Assembly (NCBI GenBank): GCA_003501335.1
Contig: DNPQ01000225.1
Coordinates: 1-11,919 of the forward strand
DNA: 11,919 nucleotides
From: Bacillota bacterium
GTDB lineage: Bacteria; Bacillota; UBA4882; UBA8346
Direction of reading: 5' to 3'
The notes under the pieces were generated by a model. The model did not search any database and was not told the DNA's origin. It was given only the letters and a program-made list of their open reading frames with translations. Both the position numbers and the translations under genes were made by a program. Of this stretch, positions 1-6,586 are shown in pieces (the stretch's first letter is position 1; every line of letters starts with the position of its first letter).

Positions 1-2186
1 GCCGCCAGGCCCAATTCAAGCTGAGCGGATAACTCGGACTTGGCCTCACTGTCGGCCATTTTGTTAAGATACTCGGTTAAAAATTGGCCGATGGCGTCGG
101 GGACGGAACGCACCCGGTTGGGGCCAAATCCCACAAAACGGCTGCCACCGATGCCGGACAATTCGTCGGCAATCGCTTCCGGATCAACCCCACAGCGGAA
201 CGCCATGGAAATCAGACGGGCTATCGCCTCAGTAAAGGCCGAAACATCGCTGCCGGCCTTGCCGATCTGGGCAAACAGCTCAAATGGATGATTATTATGA
301 AAGTTTAAGGTCAAATAAAGATTACCCTCCGGGGTGAGCCGGTTGTCGGTAATTCCGGTCAGGCTCTTGGGACGCTTGATGGGCTGCAGATGGCCCCATT
401 CGCCATACGATAATTTAGCCTCACCGGTTGCCTCCAGGGTCTCTTGGGCTTGCGGTGTCGCAGCCTGAGTAATCCCCTTCTGCATGGGCTGATTATCCAA
501 ACTGCCGTCACGGTAAACCGTCAACCCCTTGCACCCCAGTTTATAAGCTAAATGATAAGCTTCCGCCACTTGTTCCGGTGTGGCGTTGCTCGGAAAGTTA
601 ATCGTCTTGGAGACGGCGTTGTCGGTATATTTCTGAAAAGCGGCCTGCATCCGGATATGCCACTCCGGGTCGATATCGTGAGCGGTTACAAAAACCGGCC
701 GCCATTTTTCGGGTATCTCTTCCATATCCTGAACACTGCCATGCTCGGCGATTTTTTCAATCAATTCCTTGCTGTAAAACCCTTCCGCCTTAGCGATCTC
801 TTCAAAGGTATGATCAACCTCCACAAGTCGGTCGTTATCCATGATCTGGCGGGTAAAAGCCAGGGAAAATAAAGGTTCAATCCCACCGCTGGTATCACAA
901 ATAATGCTGATGGTGCCGGTGGGGGCAATGGTAGTCGTGGTGGCATTGCGCAATTTCATGCCGTTTTTACAATCATAAATGCTGCCCTTGAAGTTGGCAA
1001 AAGTGCCGCGGACTTCGGCCAGCTCTACCGAGGACTTTTTGGACTCGGTATCAATAAACTGCATGACTTTTTCCGCCAGTTTGAGTGCCTCTTCCGAACA
1101 GTAGGATATTCGCAGTTTCATCAATAAATCGGCCCAACCCATGATTCCGAGGCCAATTTTCCGGTTGGACTTGGTCACTTTTTCGATCTGTTCAATCGGG
1201 AAACGGTTGGCTTCGATCACGTTATCCAGGAAGCGGACCGCCAGCTGGGTGACGCGGCCCAGTTCATCCCAGTCGATTTCAAAGCTGCCGCCGTCATTTT
1301 TACGGACCATCTGCGCCAGATTTAATGAACCCAGATTACAGGATTCATAGGGCAATAAAGGCTGTTCACCGCAGGGGTTTGTGCTTTCAATGGCTCCCAC
1401 CTGCGGGGTGGGATTGGCTTCATTCATGCGGTCGATAAAAATAATCCCCGGTTCTCCGCCAGCCCAGGCTGAAAGAACAATCTTTTCAAAAACATCACGG
1501 GCCGGGAGTTTTCCCACGGGCTGTTTGGTGTGGGGATTGACTAAATAATATGTATCGCCCTTTTCCAGCGCTTCCATAAAGGCATCGGTCAAAGCGACCG
1601 ATAAGTTAAAATTGCTGATCTCCCCTTTTACTTCTTTAGCGGAGATAAATTCCATAATATCCGGATGATCCACCCGTAAAATTCCCATATTGGCGCCGCG
1701 GCGGGTACCTCCCTGCTTCACCGCTTCAGTGCTGGCGTTGAACACTTTCAAAAAGGACAACGGCCCACTGGCCACTCCGCCCGTGCTGCCGACTTGATCA
1801 TTTTTAGGCCGGATCCGGGAAAAACTAAATCCGGTGCCGCCGCCGCTCTTGTGAATCAGGGCCGCCGTTTTCAAAGACTCAAAAATACTCTCCATGGAGT
1901 CATCAATGGGCAGCACAAAACAAGCCGAGAGTTGACCCAGTTCTTTCCCGGCATTCATCAAGGTCGGCGAATTCGGCATAAACTTTTTTTGATCCATGAT
2001 TCGAAAAAAAGATTCAGCCAATTTGAGACGTTCATTTTCAGGAGTGCCAAAAGCTGTTGCCTCAATCGCTACGATATGATCGCTTACTCTCTTTAACATT
2101 TCCTCCGCTGTTTCGATCGGTTTTCCGGCTTCCTTCCGAAGATAACGGCGTTCCAAAACAGCTTTTGCATTCGTGGATAACTCCAC
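1..2186 (-). CDS. nrdJ: Adenosylcobalamin-dependent (class II) ribonucleoside-diphosphate/triphosphate reductase, C-terminus cut by window edge
   Basis: Reduces ribonucleotides to deoxyribonucleotides in the cytoplasm, using coenzyme B12 as radical source and so working without oxygen. About 728 codons are visible; the frame is open to position 1. It starts at a GTG (2184-2186) with GGAGGGG seven bases upstream; the ATG at 2191-2193 is in another frame. Seen: Cys89 in LSACFV (first redox cysteine), the NPCGE radical loop with Asn270, Cys272 and Glu274, Cys283 eleven residues after Cys272 (redox partner), and the phosphate-binding loop TIAPTGTIS at 419-427. From about residue 605 a TSCPD domain follows, typical of NrdJ. 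There is no N-terminal ATP-cone, so overall activity control by dATP is probably lacking. A cysteine-rich C-terminal tail may lie beyond the edge. It has its own promoter with NrdR boxes. The cofactor assignment rests on NrdJ-type architecture and the lack of an adjacent nrdB. Confidence 0.95.
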   Translation of the reverse strand, partial: MELSTNAKAVLERRYLRKEAGKPIETAEEMLKRVSDHIVAIEATAFGTPENERLKLAESFFRIMDQKKFMPNSPTLMNAGKELGQLSACFVLPIDDSMESIFESLKTAALIHKSGGGTGFSFSRIRPKNDQVGSTGGVASGPLSFLKVFNASTEAVKQGGTRRGANMGILRVDHPDIMEFISAKEVKGEISNFNLSVALTDAFMEALEKGDTYYLVNPHTKQPVGKLPARDVFEKIVLSAWAGGEPGIIFIDRMNEANPTPQVGAIESTNPCGEQPLLPYESCNLGSLNLAQMVRKNDGGSFEIDWDELGRVTQLAVRFLDNVIEANRFPIEQIEKVTKSNRKIGLGIMGWADLLMKLRISYCSEEALKLAEKVMQFIDTESKKSSVELAEVRGTFANFKGSIYDCKNGMKLRNATTTTIAPTGTISIICDTSGGIEPLFSLAFTRQIMDNDRLVEVDHTFEEIAKAEGFYSKELIEKIAEHGSVQDMEEIPEKWRPVFVTAHDIDPEWHIRMQAAFQKYTDNAVSKTINFPSNATPEQVAEAYHLAYKLGCKGLTVYRDGSLDNQPMQKGITQAATPQAQETLEATGEAKLSYGEWGHLQPIKRPKSLTGITDNRLTPEGNLYLTLNFHNNHPFELFAQIGKAGSDVSAFTEAIARLISMAFRCGVDPEAIADELSGIGGSRFVGFGPNRVRSVPDAIGQFLTEYLNKMADSEAKSELSAQLELGLA

Positions 2187-2193
2187 TGTACAT

Positions 2194-2200
2194 CCCCTCC
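2194..2200 (-). promoter_or_regulatory. Ribosome binding site that fixes the nrdJ GTG start
   Basis: GGAGGGG on the minus strand, seven bases before the GTG. It decides the frame, because an ATG overlapping the spacer is out of frame with the ribonucleotide reductase reading frame. Confidence 0.75.
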
Positions 2201-2228
2201 GTTTAAATGAAAGCTCATCGCAAAACTA

Positions 2229-2244
2229 ATACCACATGTTGTAA
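2229..2244. promoter_or_regulatory. NrdR box 2 (degenerate, at the predicted transcription start)
   Basis: ATACCACATGTTGTAA keeps the core C..A.AT.TTGT but is a poorer match (about 10 of 16). Its first base lies exactly 32 bases from that of box 1, about three helical turns, which is the spacing typical of paired NrdR boxes. The spacing is the main support. Confidence 0.5.
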
Positions 2245-2252
2245 GCATTAAT

Positions 2253-2281
2253 ATTTTATTACACAACATATTGTTTGTCCA
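2253..2281 (-). promoter_or_regulatory. Sigma-A type promoter of nrdJ
   Basis: On the minus strand there is a -35 box TGGACA (2276-2281, 5 of 6 to consensus), a 17-base spacer and a -10 box TAAAAT (2253-2258, 5 of 6). The start of transcription would fall near 2246, giving a leader of about 60 bases before the GTG. The spacer is almost entirely covered by an NrdR-like box. Confidence 0.7.
2261..2276. promoter_or_regulatory. NrdR box 1 (promoter-distal to nrdJ, inside the -35/-10 spacer)
   Basis: ACACAACATATTGTTT agrees at 14 of 16 positions with the NrdR box consensus acaCwAtATaTwGtgt. NrdR is the zinc-finger/ATP-cone repressor of ribonucleotide reductase genes. The box covers the spacer of the predicted nrdJ promoter, where a bound repressor would block RNA polymerase. 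The consensus match is direct observation; binding is inferred. Confidence 0.75.
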
Positions 2282-2387
2282 ATAGAATATTAGGATAAAT
2301 TGGCAATCTATTTCGGGAAACCTGCCCAAAATCGCATTTTTTCTCCTCTAGAGACATGCCGATAAATAATTTTTCATTCCGGCCCAC

Positions 2388-2421
2388 AAAAAAGAGCGGG
2401 AGTCCTAAACCCCTGCTCTTT
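2388..2421 (-). terminator. Intrinsic terminator after nuoF
   Basis: On the minus strand AAAGAGC-A-GGG pairs with CCC-GCTCTTT (one bulged A), followed directly by a run of six T (2388-2393). It sits 50 bases past the nuoF stop and before the nrdJ promoter, so the two units are transcribed separately. The other strand lacks a long T run. Confidence 0.85.
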
Positions 2422-2471
2422 CTGATGTGTAACCAAGAGTAACAATTTGAAACGCTCTCCCAAGAGGCTGC

Positions 2472-4262
2472 TTAGCTGAGCGCAATGGCCTTAAACGGAC
2501 ACTTCTGCATACAAGCACCACATTTAACGCATTTTTGACTGTTAATGACGTGAGCCTTTTTCGGTTCGCCGGTGATGGCGGAAGCCGGACAATTTTTGGC
2601 GCAGATCGAACAGCCGCGGCATAGGTCGGGTTTTACCTTATAGGATAACAATGCTTTACAAACTCCGGCCGGACAACGTTTATCGAAAATATGGGCTTCA
2701 TACTCATCCCGGAAATACTTCATGGTAGATAACACCGGATTGGGCGCCGTTTGGCCCAGACCGCAAAGAGCGGTATTCTTGATGTGTTTCGCCAAAGTTT
2801 CGAGATCGTCGAGATCACTGGGAACTCCTTTGCCTTCGGTGATCCGGGTCAATATTTCCAGCATCCGTTTGGTTCCGATCCGGCAGGGCGTACATTTGCC
2901 GCAGGACTCGTCCTGGGTAAAATCCAAGAAGTACCGGGCCACATCGACCATACAAGTATCCTCATCCATGACGATCAAACCGCCGGAACCCATCATCGCG
3001 CCCACCGACACTAAAGAATCATAATCCATCGACAGATCCAAGTGTTCATTGGTTAAGCAACCGCCAGAAGGTCCACCGGTTTGAGCCGATTTGAACTTTT
3101 TACCATGAGGAATGCCTCCTCCAAGGTCAAAAATAATTTCCCGCAAGGTAGTGCCCATGGGGACCTCAACCAGACCGGTGTTATTAATTTTACCGGCCAT
3201 CGCAAAGACTTTGGTTCCTTTACTCTTTTCCGTGCCGATGCTGGCAAACCATTCCGGACCCTTTAAGATGATCGGTGCAATGTTGGCATAAGTTTCTACA
3301 TTATTAATCAGCGTTGGCTTGCCCCAAACTCCCTTGACTGCCGGAAACGGCGGCTTGGGACTGGGCTCGCCCCGCTTGCCTTCAATCGATGCAATCAGAG
3401 CCGTTTCTTCCCCGCAAACAAAAGCTCCGGCGCCGACCCGGATTTCCATATCAAAGTCAAATCCGGTATTGAAGATGTTTTTGCCTAATGCCCCATATTC
3501 TCTGGCTTTGATGATTGCATGGCCCAACCGTTGAACCGCCAGGGGGTATTCTGCCCGCACATAAACATAGCCCTGGTTGGAACCGATGGTGTAACCGGCA
3601 ATCGCCATAGCTTCGATGACTGCGTGGGGATCGCCTTCCAAAACGCTTCGATCCATAAAAGCCCCCGGATCCCCTTCATCGGCATTGCAAACAACATATT
3701 TGGCATCGCCGGTTGCTTTCATCGTCAATTCCCACTTCAGTCCGGTCGGAAAACCAGCTCCGCCTCGCCCCCGAAGGCCGGAACGTTTCACAATATCAAC
3801 AACTTCCGCCGGTTGATAGGATGTCAAAACCTTCTTTAATGCGGCATAACCATCCCGCGCGACATAATCTTCAATAACCTCAGGATTGATAGCGCCAACG
3901 TTACGTAAAGCAATACGGACTTGTTTATTAAAAAATGGTATATCCTGATAATGGGCAACTGTTTTCCCGGCATTATCCTTATGCAACAAATGCTCTACCG
4001 GTTGGCCTTTTGCTAAATGTTCCTCCACAATCGCCTTAACATCCTGAGGTTTAACTCGTTCATAAAACACTCCTTCCGGATAAACTACAATCACCGGCCC
4101 CAAATCACAACTACCAATACAACCCGTCTCCACGATTTTGATTTCATTATCCAGGTGCCGGCTTTGCAATTCGCTAATCAGACTACGCTGAATCTCTTTA
4201 CAACCGGATGAAATGCAACCAGCCCCGCCACAAACCAAGACCTGTTTGCGATATGATTCCAT
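2472..4262 (-). CDS. nuoF: NuoF-like NADH-oxidising flavoprotein subunit (HndC/HydB type) of a soluble hydrogenase or formate dehydrogenase complex
   Basis: 596 residues from the ATG at 4260-4262, which has GGGGGG eight bases upstream; a start ten codons earlier has a poorly spaced site. Domains in order: thioredoxin-like [2Fe-2S] domain with Cys11, Cys16, Cys48, Cys52; FMN/NADH-binding NuoF core with the glycine-rich loop RGRGGAGFPTG at 164-174; SLBB-like segment; [4Fe-4S] site Cys454, Cys457, Cys460, Cys500; His524/Cys530/Cys535, possible extra metal ligands as in HydB-type subunits; then a C-terminal 2x[4Fe-4S] ferredoxin domain (Cys548, 551, 554, 558 and 578, 581, 584, 588). This architecture belongs to cytoplasmic HndC/HydB/FdhB-type subunits, not respiratory complex I NuoF, which lacks both end domains. 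It takes electrons from or gives them to NAD(P)H. The catalytic partner (HydA/HndD or FdhA) is absent from the window, so the complex cannot be named. Confidence 0.93.
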   Translation of the reverse strand: MESYRKQVLVCGGAGCISSGCKEIQRSLISELQSRHLDNEIKIVETGCIGSCDLGPVIVVYPEGVFYERVKPQDVKAIVEEHLAKGQPVEHLLHKDNAGKTVAHYQDIPFFNKQVRIALRNVGAINPEVIEDYVARDGYAALKKVLTSYQPAEVVDIVKRSGLRGRGGAGFPTGLKWELTMKATGDAKYVVCNADEGDPGAFMDRSVLEGDPHAVIEAMAIAGYTIGSNQGYVYVRAEYPLAVQRLGHAIIKAREYGALGKNIFNTGFDFDMEIRVGAGAFVCGEETALIASIEGKRGEPSPKPPFPAVKGVWGKPTLINNVETYANIAPIILKGPEWFASIGTEKSKGTKVFAMAGKINNTGLVEVPMGTTLREIIFDLGGGIPHGKKFKSAQTGGPSGGCLTNEHLDLSMDYDSLVSVGAMMGSGGLIVMDEDTCMVDVARYFLDFTQDESCGKCTPCRIGTKRMLEILTRITEGKGVPSDLDDLETLAKHIKNTALCGLGQTAPNPVLSTMKYFRDEYEAHIFDKRCPAGVCKALLSYKVKPDLCRGCSICAKNCPASAITGEPKKAHVINSQKCVKCGACMQKCPFKAIALS

Positions 4263-4341
4263 CGATGAATCCCCCCAATATATACTTGACATGTTTTAAA
4301 AGTATTCCTTTTAACCATTTTGAACCATTTCGGTAAAAAGC

Positions 4342-4359
4342 TTGTGCATTTTTTCACAA
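4342..4359. promoter_or_regulatory. Rex operator in the nuoE-nuoF gap
   Basis: TTGTGCATTTTTTCACAA matches the Rex consensus TTGTGAA-N4-TTCACAA at 13 of 14 defined positions. Rex senses the NADH/NAD+ ratio and represses fermentation, hydrogenase and NADH dehydrogenase genes in Gram-positive bacteria. The site is 79 bases upstream of the nuoF start, suggesting a redox-controlled internal promoter for nuoF. A weak candidate lies just downstream on the minus strand (TTTACC, 17 bases, TTAAAA). Binding is inferred. Confidence 0.65.
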
Positions 4360-4362
4360 ACT

Positions 4363-4394
4363 ATTCAAAATAAAAACAAGCCATTATTTTGAAT
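4363..4394. repeat. AT-rich inverted repeat overlapping the nuoE stop codon
   Basis: ATTCAAAATAA pairs perfectly with TTATTTTGAAT (11-base arms, 10-base loop). The nuoE stop codon lies in one arm. On the minus strand the following bases are not a T run, so it is a poor terminator. It could slow decay, mark a processing point between the two cistrons or be part of an operator next to the Rex site. Function is unknown. Confidence 0.55.
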
Positions 4395-4899
4395 TATTAT
4401 TGCGATATTTGTTCAAGATATCGGGAATTTTATCCGGGGTTAAGCGGCCGTATACATCTTCCCCAATAGTAATGACGGGAGCCAGCCCACAAGCGCCTAA
4501 ACACCGGGTAACCGTTAAGGTAAATAAGCCATCTTCACTGGTTTCATCAATACCAACTCCTAACTCGGTTTGGATAGCTTTCAAAATTGCAGCGGCGCCT
4601 TTAACATAACAAGCCGTTCCCATACAAACTCCAATGGTGTGCTCTCCCCGGGGTTTGGTAGAAAAAAGCGAATAAAACGTAATGACCCCATAAACCTCAG
4701 ATAATGGAATCTCCAAACCGTCTGCAACCAACTCTTGAACATCCTCTGCCAAATATCCAAACAACTCTTGCGCTTGGTGCAAAACCGGAATTAAAGCCCC
4801 AGGTTTCCCTTTGTTTTCGGAGATAATCTTTTCGAGTTGTTGATATCGCAAATCCGATTCAGTAGAACCACAAGAACAACGTGCGCAAGTCTCAGCCAA
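4384..4899 (-). CDS. nuoE: NuoE-like [2Fe-2S] subunit (HndA/HydC type), TTG start
   Basis: 171 residues, the usual length for this family. It starts at TTG (4897-4899), eight bases after a perfect AGGAGG; the frame stays open upstream to 5064, but that extension has no ribosome binding site, no family similarity I can see, and crosses the predicted promoter. The thioredoxin-like fold binds one [2Fe-2S] cluster through Cys92 and Cys97 (GVCMGTAC) and Cys133 and Cys137 (RCLGACG). The helical N-terminal half holds the family stretch LIPVLHQAQELFGYL and GVITFYSLF. An odd point is a short cysteine-rich leader, Cys5, Cys8 and Cys10 (CARCSC), before the normal domain. It passes electrons within the NADH-oxidising module formed with the downstream NuoF-like protein, from which it is separated by 121 bases. 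Confidence 0.93.
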   Translation of the reverse strand: MAETCARCSCGSTESDLRYQQLEKIISENKGKPGALIPVLHQAQELFGYLAEDVQELVADGLEIPLSEVYGVITFYSLFSTKPRGEHTIGVCMGTACYVKGAAAILKAIQTELGVGIDETSEDGLFTLTVTRCLGACGLAPVITIGEDVYGRLTPDKIPDILNKYRNNNSK

Positions 4900-4907
4900 T
4901 TTCTCTT

Positions 4908-4913
4908 CCTCCT
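4908..4913 (-). promoter_or_regulatory. Ribosome binding site that fixes the nuoE TTG start
   Basis: AGGAGG within AAGGAGGAAGAG, eight bases before TTG. No ATG or GTG is suitably placed, so this site sets the start. Confidence 0.85.
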
Positions 4914-5054
4914 TATCAGCCTGGTTTTGATAAATTACAGAAAATATCAATGTTATTACACCCGTATTAAGCTGCTGATTTATCATCACTCTGGCTTTAT
5001 TTTGAATTAAAAAAACAATCAGTCTACCATAATCCAGGTAACAAATATACTTTA

Positions 5055-5083
5055 AAAATATCATGATTTACTGTGTTTGGCAA
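5055..5083 (-). promoter_or_regulatory. Possible promoter of the nuoE-nuoF unit
   Basis: On the minus strand, TTGCCA (5078-5083, 5 of 6), a 17-base spacer and TATTTT (5055-5060, 4 of 6). It would give a leader of about 150 bases. The region is very AT-rich, so chance matches are likely; I found no Rex-type site here. Confidence 0.4.
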
Positions 5084-5268
5084 GTAGTTAATTAATAAAA
5101 AGTAATAACAATTTAAATATTTGGAAAAACGTGCTTGCTATCATCCTCCTTATCCGCAAAAGTCAACGACTATAGGTTAAAACGAAGGATACACGCCCAG
5201 GTTTCTTCATCTATCATTGATTCATTGTTTTATTCTGGAAATCTTCTTTCATGGTTTTAAAAAATAAA

Positions 5269-5327
5269 AAAAAATAACAAGCCTTTGATTATAAACTGCG
5301 CTAACGCTGCAAGGCCTGTTATTTTTT
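5269..5327 (-). terminator. Intrinsic terminator after the SPOR-domain gene, possibly bidirectional
   Basis: The long stem pairs AAAAATAACA with TGTTATTTTT and, after one mismatch, GCCTT with AAGGC; the loop contains a small GCG-CTAA-CGC hairpin. On the minus strand it runs into a long T-rich tract (5257-5274). The plus strand also ends in six T. It lies about 70 bases past the stop at 5399 and isolates that gene from nuoE. Confidence 0.85.
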
Positions 5328-5398
5328 AAGTGGTTGATGGGTAAACTTTCTCCCCAAGGGGATTTAAATTCCCAGCACCTTGAATTCCCAAACAAATT
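5328..5398. other. Short spacer between the SPOR gene stop and its terminator
   Basis: No gene. It holds an imperfect dyad, GGGGATTTAAATTCCC (5357-5372), next to CCCCAAGGGG; no function is assigned. Confidence 0.4.
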
Positions 5399-5977
5399 TC
5401 AATTTTGATCGACAATCACTTTATAACCTTTGCTGGTAAGATCGGTTTTTATCCGATCGGCATTGGTCTTGGCCGCGAAAGCACCTACCTGTACGGAAAA
5501 TGGCGGTTTAATTCCCACATACACCGGATAGCCCAAAGAATGGAGTTGCTGAGATGCAGCCAGAGCTTCATTATGGTTTGAATACGGGCCAACCCGAACT
5601 TTGAATTTCACATTCGCCACCGGGTTGATTGCAACTGCTTGAGCCGGTTTATTGACGCTGGCCAAACCTCCGGATTGTTTATCGGGTACCGAATGAATTG
5701 GTTTGGCGGTCCCGGTGTCATCAATAATCTTTACATTATCGACAGTCGTATTGGTATCGGGTTTACTGTTATTGGATGATACATCGGTCGATAAATCGGT
5801 TGTTTGTAATGAATTATCGGTGTTCACCGGAGTACCCGGTTGATCTTTAACCCAACCTTCAAAAAGCAAACCAAAGACCACTCCCAAGGAGATGGCCAAG
5901 AAGGAGAAAAAAACCAGGCCAGCCGTTTTGGACAACAAATTAGAAAACGATTTCGTCCCTTTACTTTTTTGTTCCAT
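5399..5977 (-). CDS. Membrane-anchored SPOR-domain protein (FtsN-like architecture)
   Basis: 192 residues. A short positively charged N-terminus (KSKGTK) is followed by one membrane segment at about 19-39 (AGLVFFSFLAISLGVVFGLL), an 80-residue low-complexity linker rich in Asp, Thr, Asn, Ser and Val, and a C-terminal SPOR domain at about 122-192. The domain shows its two related halves, FKVRVGPYSNHNEA and FSVQVGAFAAKTNA. The predicted layout is N-terminus inside, SPOR domain outside. SPOR domains bind denuded glycan strands of peptidoglycan at division septa or spore cortex, so a role at the septum or during spore formation is likely. No amidase or other catalytic domain is present. The start has GGGGG seven to eight bases upstream. 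It is a single-gene unit ending at its own terminator. The exact role cannot be told from sequence. Confidence 0.85.
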   Translation of the reverse strand: MEQKSKGTKSFSNLLSKTAGLVFFSFLAISLGVVFGLLFEGWVKDQPGTPVNTDNSLQTTDLSTDVSSNNSKPDTNTTVDNVKIIDDTGTAKPIHSVPDKQSGGLASVNKPAQAVAINPVANVKFKVRVGPYSNHNEALAASQQLHSLGYPVYVGIKPPFSVQVGAFAAKTNADRIKTDLTSKGYKVIVDQN

Positions 5978-6316
5978 TAATACACCCCCTATAAATAATG
6001 CCCACTACTATCTCAATAAAGGATACTACCAAAACGTAAAAATATTCCTGTAATATTCGAATGATCAGGATTAAAAATTATGCAATCAAGAGGCCATCCA
6101 TCATCCATTTATTTATCCATGAATGCTACTGATTCATTTAATTCGCCATCACTCATTCTTTCTCCTGTAACTTAGGATCCGTAAAAGACAACCTCCTTCC
6201 CATTTCTAGAGGGTTAAACTTTCTAAGCGTAGAGAATTCACCTATTTGTCATGTTTTATTCATTAATTTCCCATCTATTTATGATATCTTGTTTATGAAA
6301 ACAAATCATTCTCCAC
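5978..6316. other. Intergenic region upstream of the SPOR-domain gene
   Basis: No convincing gene. The stretch should carry the SPOR gene promoter on the minus strand; the best candidate is TTGATT, 17 bases, GATCAT (about 6054-6092), which is weak. Two minus-strand Shine-Dalgarno-like motifs (AAGGAGG near 6193-6199 and AGGAG near 6162-6166) precede only ORFs of 16 codons or fewer. On the plus strand TATGAT (6280-6285) is a possible -10 without a good -35. Confidence 0.4.
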
Positions 6317-6356
6317 AAAAAAAATAAAACTACAAATTTGAAAACTGCAGTTTTAT
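6317..6356 (-). terminator. Probable intrinsic terminator of purL
   Basis: On the minus strand ATAAAACTGCA pairs with TGTAGTTTTAT (11 pairs, one G-U) around an 11-base loop, followed by eight T (6317-6324). It is the first good terminator downstream of purL, about 230 bases after the stop. On the plus strand it ends TTTTATCTT and would terminate poorly. Confidence 0.7.
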
Positions 6357-6389
6357 CTTATAAACCGGACAAAGGAGGAGATTTTAACC

Positions 6390-6545
6390 ATGAAAACGTT
6401 CTGCGTAATCTTCGCAATCACCCGTTTGCTTCAATCGGTTTTAAAAGAAAAAGATTCATACCCCCGCCTCTTTCAATTAACAACCTGGTCTGTCGGCTTT
6501 ACTCTACTAACACGTAATACTCCATTGAGGCATATCGTTAATTAA
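6390..6545 (+). CDS. Possible small protein of 51 residues, unrecognised
   Basis: ATG with a strong AAAGGAGGAG nine bases upstream opens a 51-codon frame ending in TAA. The product begins MKTFCVIFAITRLLQSVLKEK and is basic, with a mildly hydrophobic start but no clear membrane segment; I recognise no family. It lies antisense in the probable 3' untranslated region of purL. A weak plus-strand -10 (TATGAT, 6280-6285) is the only promoter candidate. The good ribosome binding site is the main support; the codon pattern and composition are unremarkable and it may be chance. Confidence 0.3.
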   Translation: MKTFCVIFAITRLLQSVLKEKDSYPRLFQLTTWSVGFTLLTRNTPLRHIVN

Positions 6546-6586
6546 ACCCGGCCCGATTTTTATTTATCTTATATCTTACTCCTCAC

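Noticed and set aside
2093..2329. 78-codon minus-strand ORF over the start of nrdJ
   Set aside because: It is in a different frame from nrdJ, crosses the nrdJ promoter and NrdR boxes, and its last part is nrdJ read out of frame.
4900..5064. N-terminal extension of nuoE to an upstream ATG
   Set aside because: No ribosome binding site at that ATG, the extension covers the predicted promoter and does not look like the family, and a perfect AGGAGG marks the TTG at 4899.
5101..5260. Possible leader peptide or riboswitch upstream of nuoE (AAGGAGG near 5143-5149)
   Set aside because: The ATG directly abuts the Shine-Dalgarno, which is too close, and I see no conserved riboswitch core or attenuator hairpin before nuoE.
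6024..6199. Chain of three tiny minus-strand ORFs (16, 15 and 29 residues) with overlapping stops and starts
   Set aside because: Only the middle one (6109-6156) has a fair ribosome binding site; the products are too short and look like no family. They could be remnants of a decayed gene, but nothing supports that.
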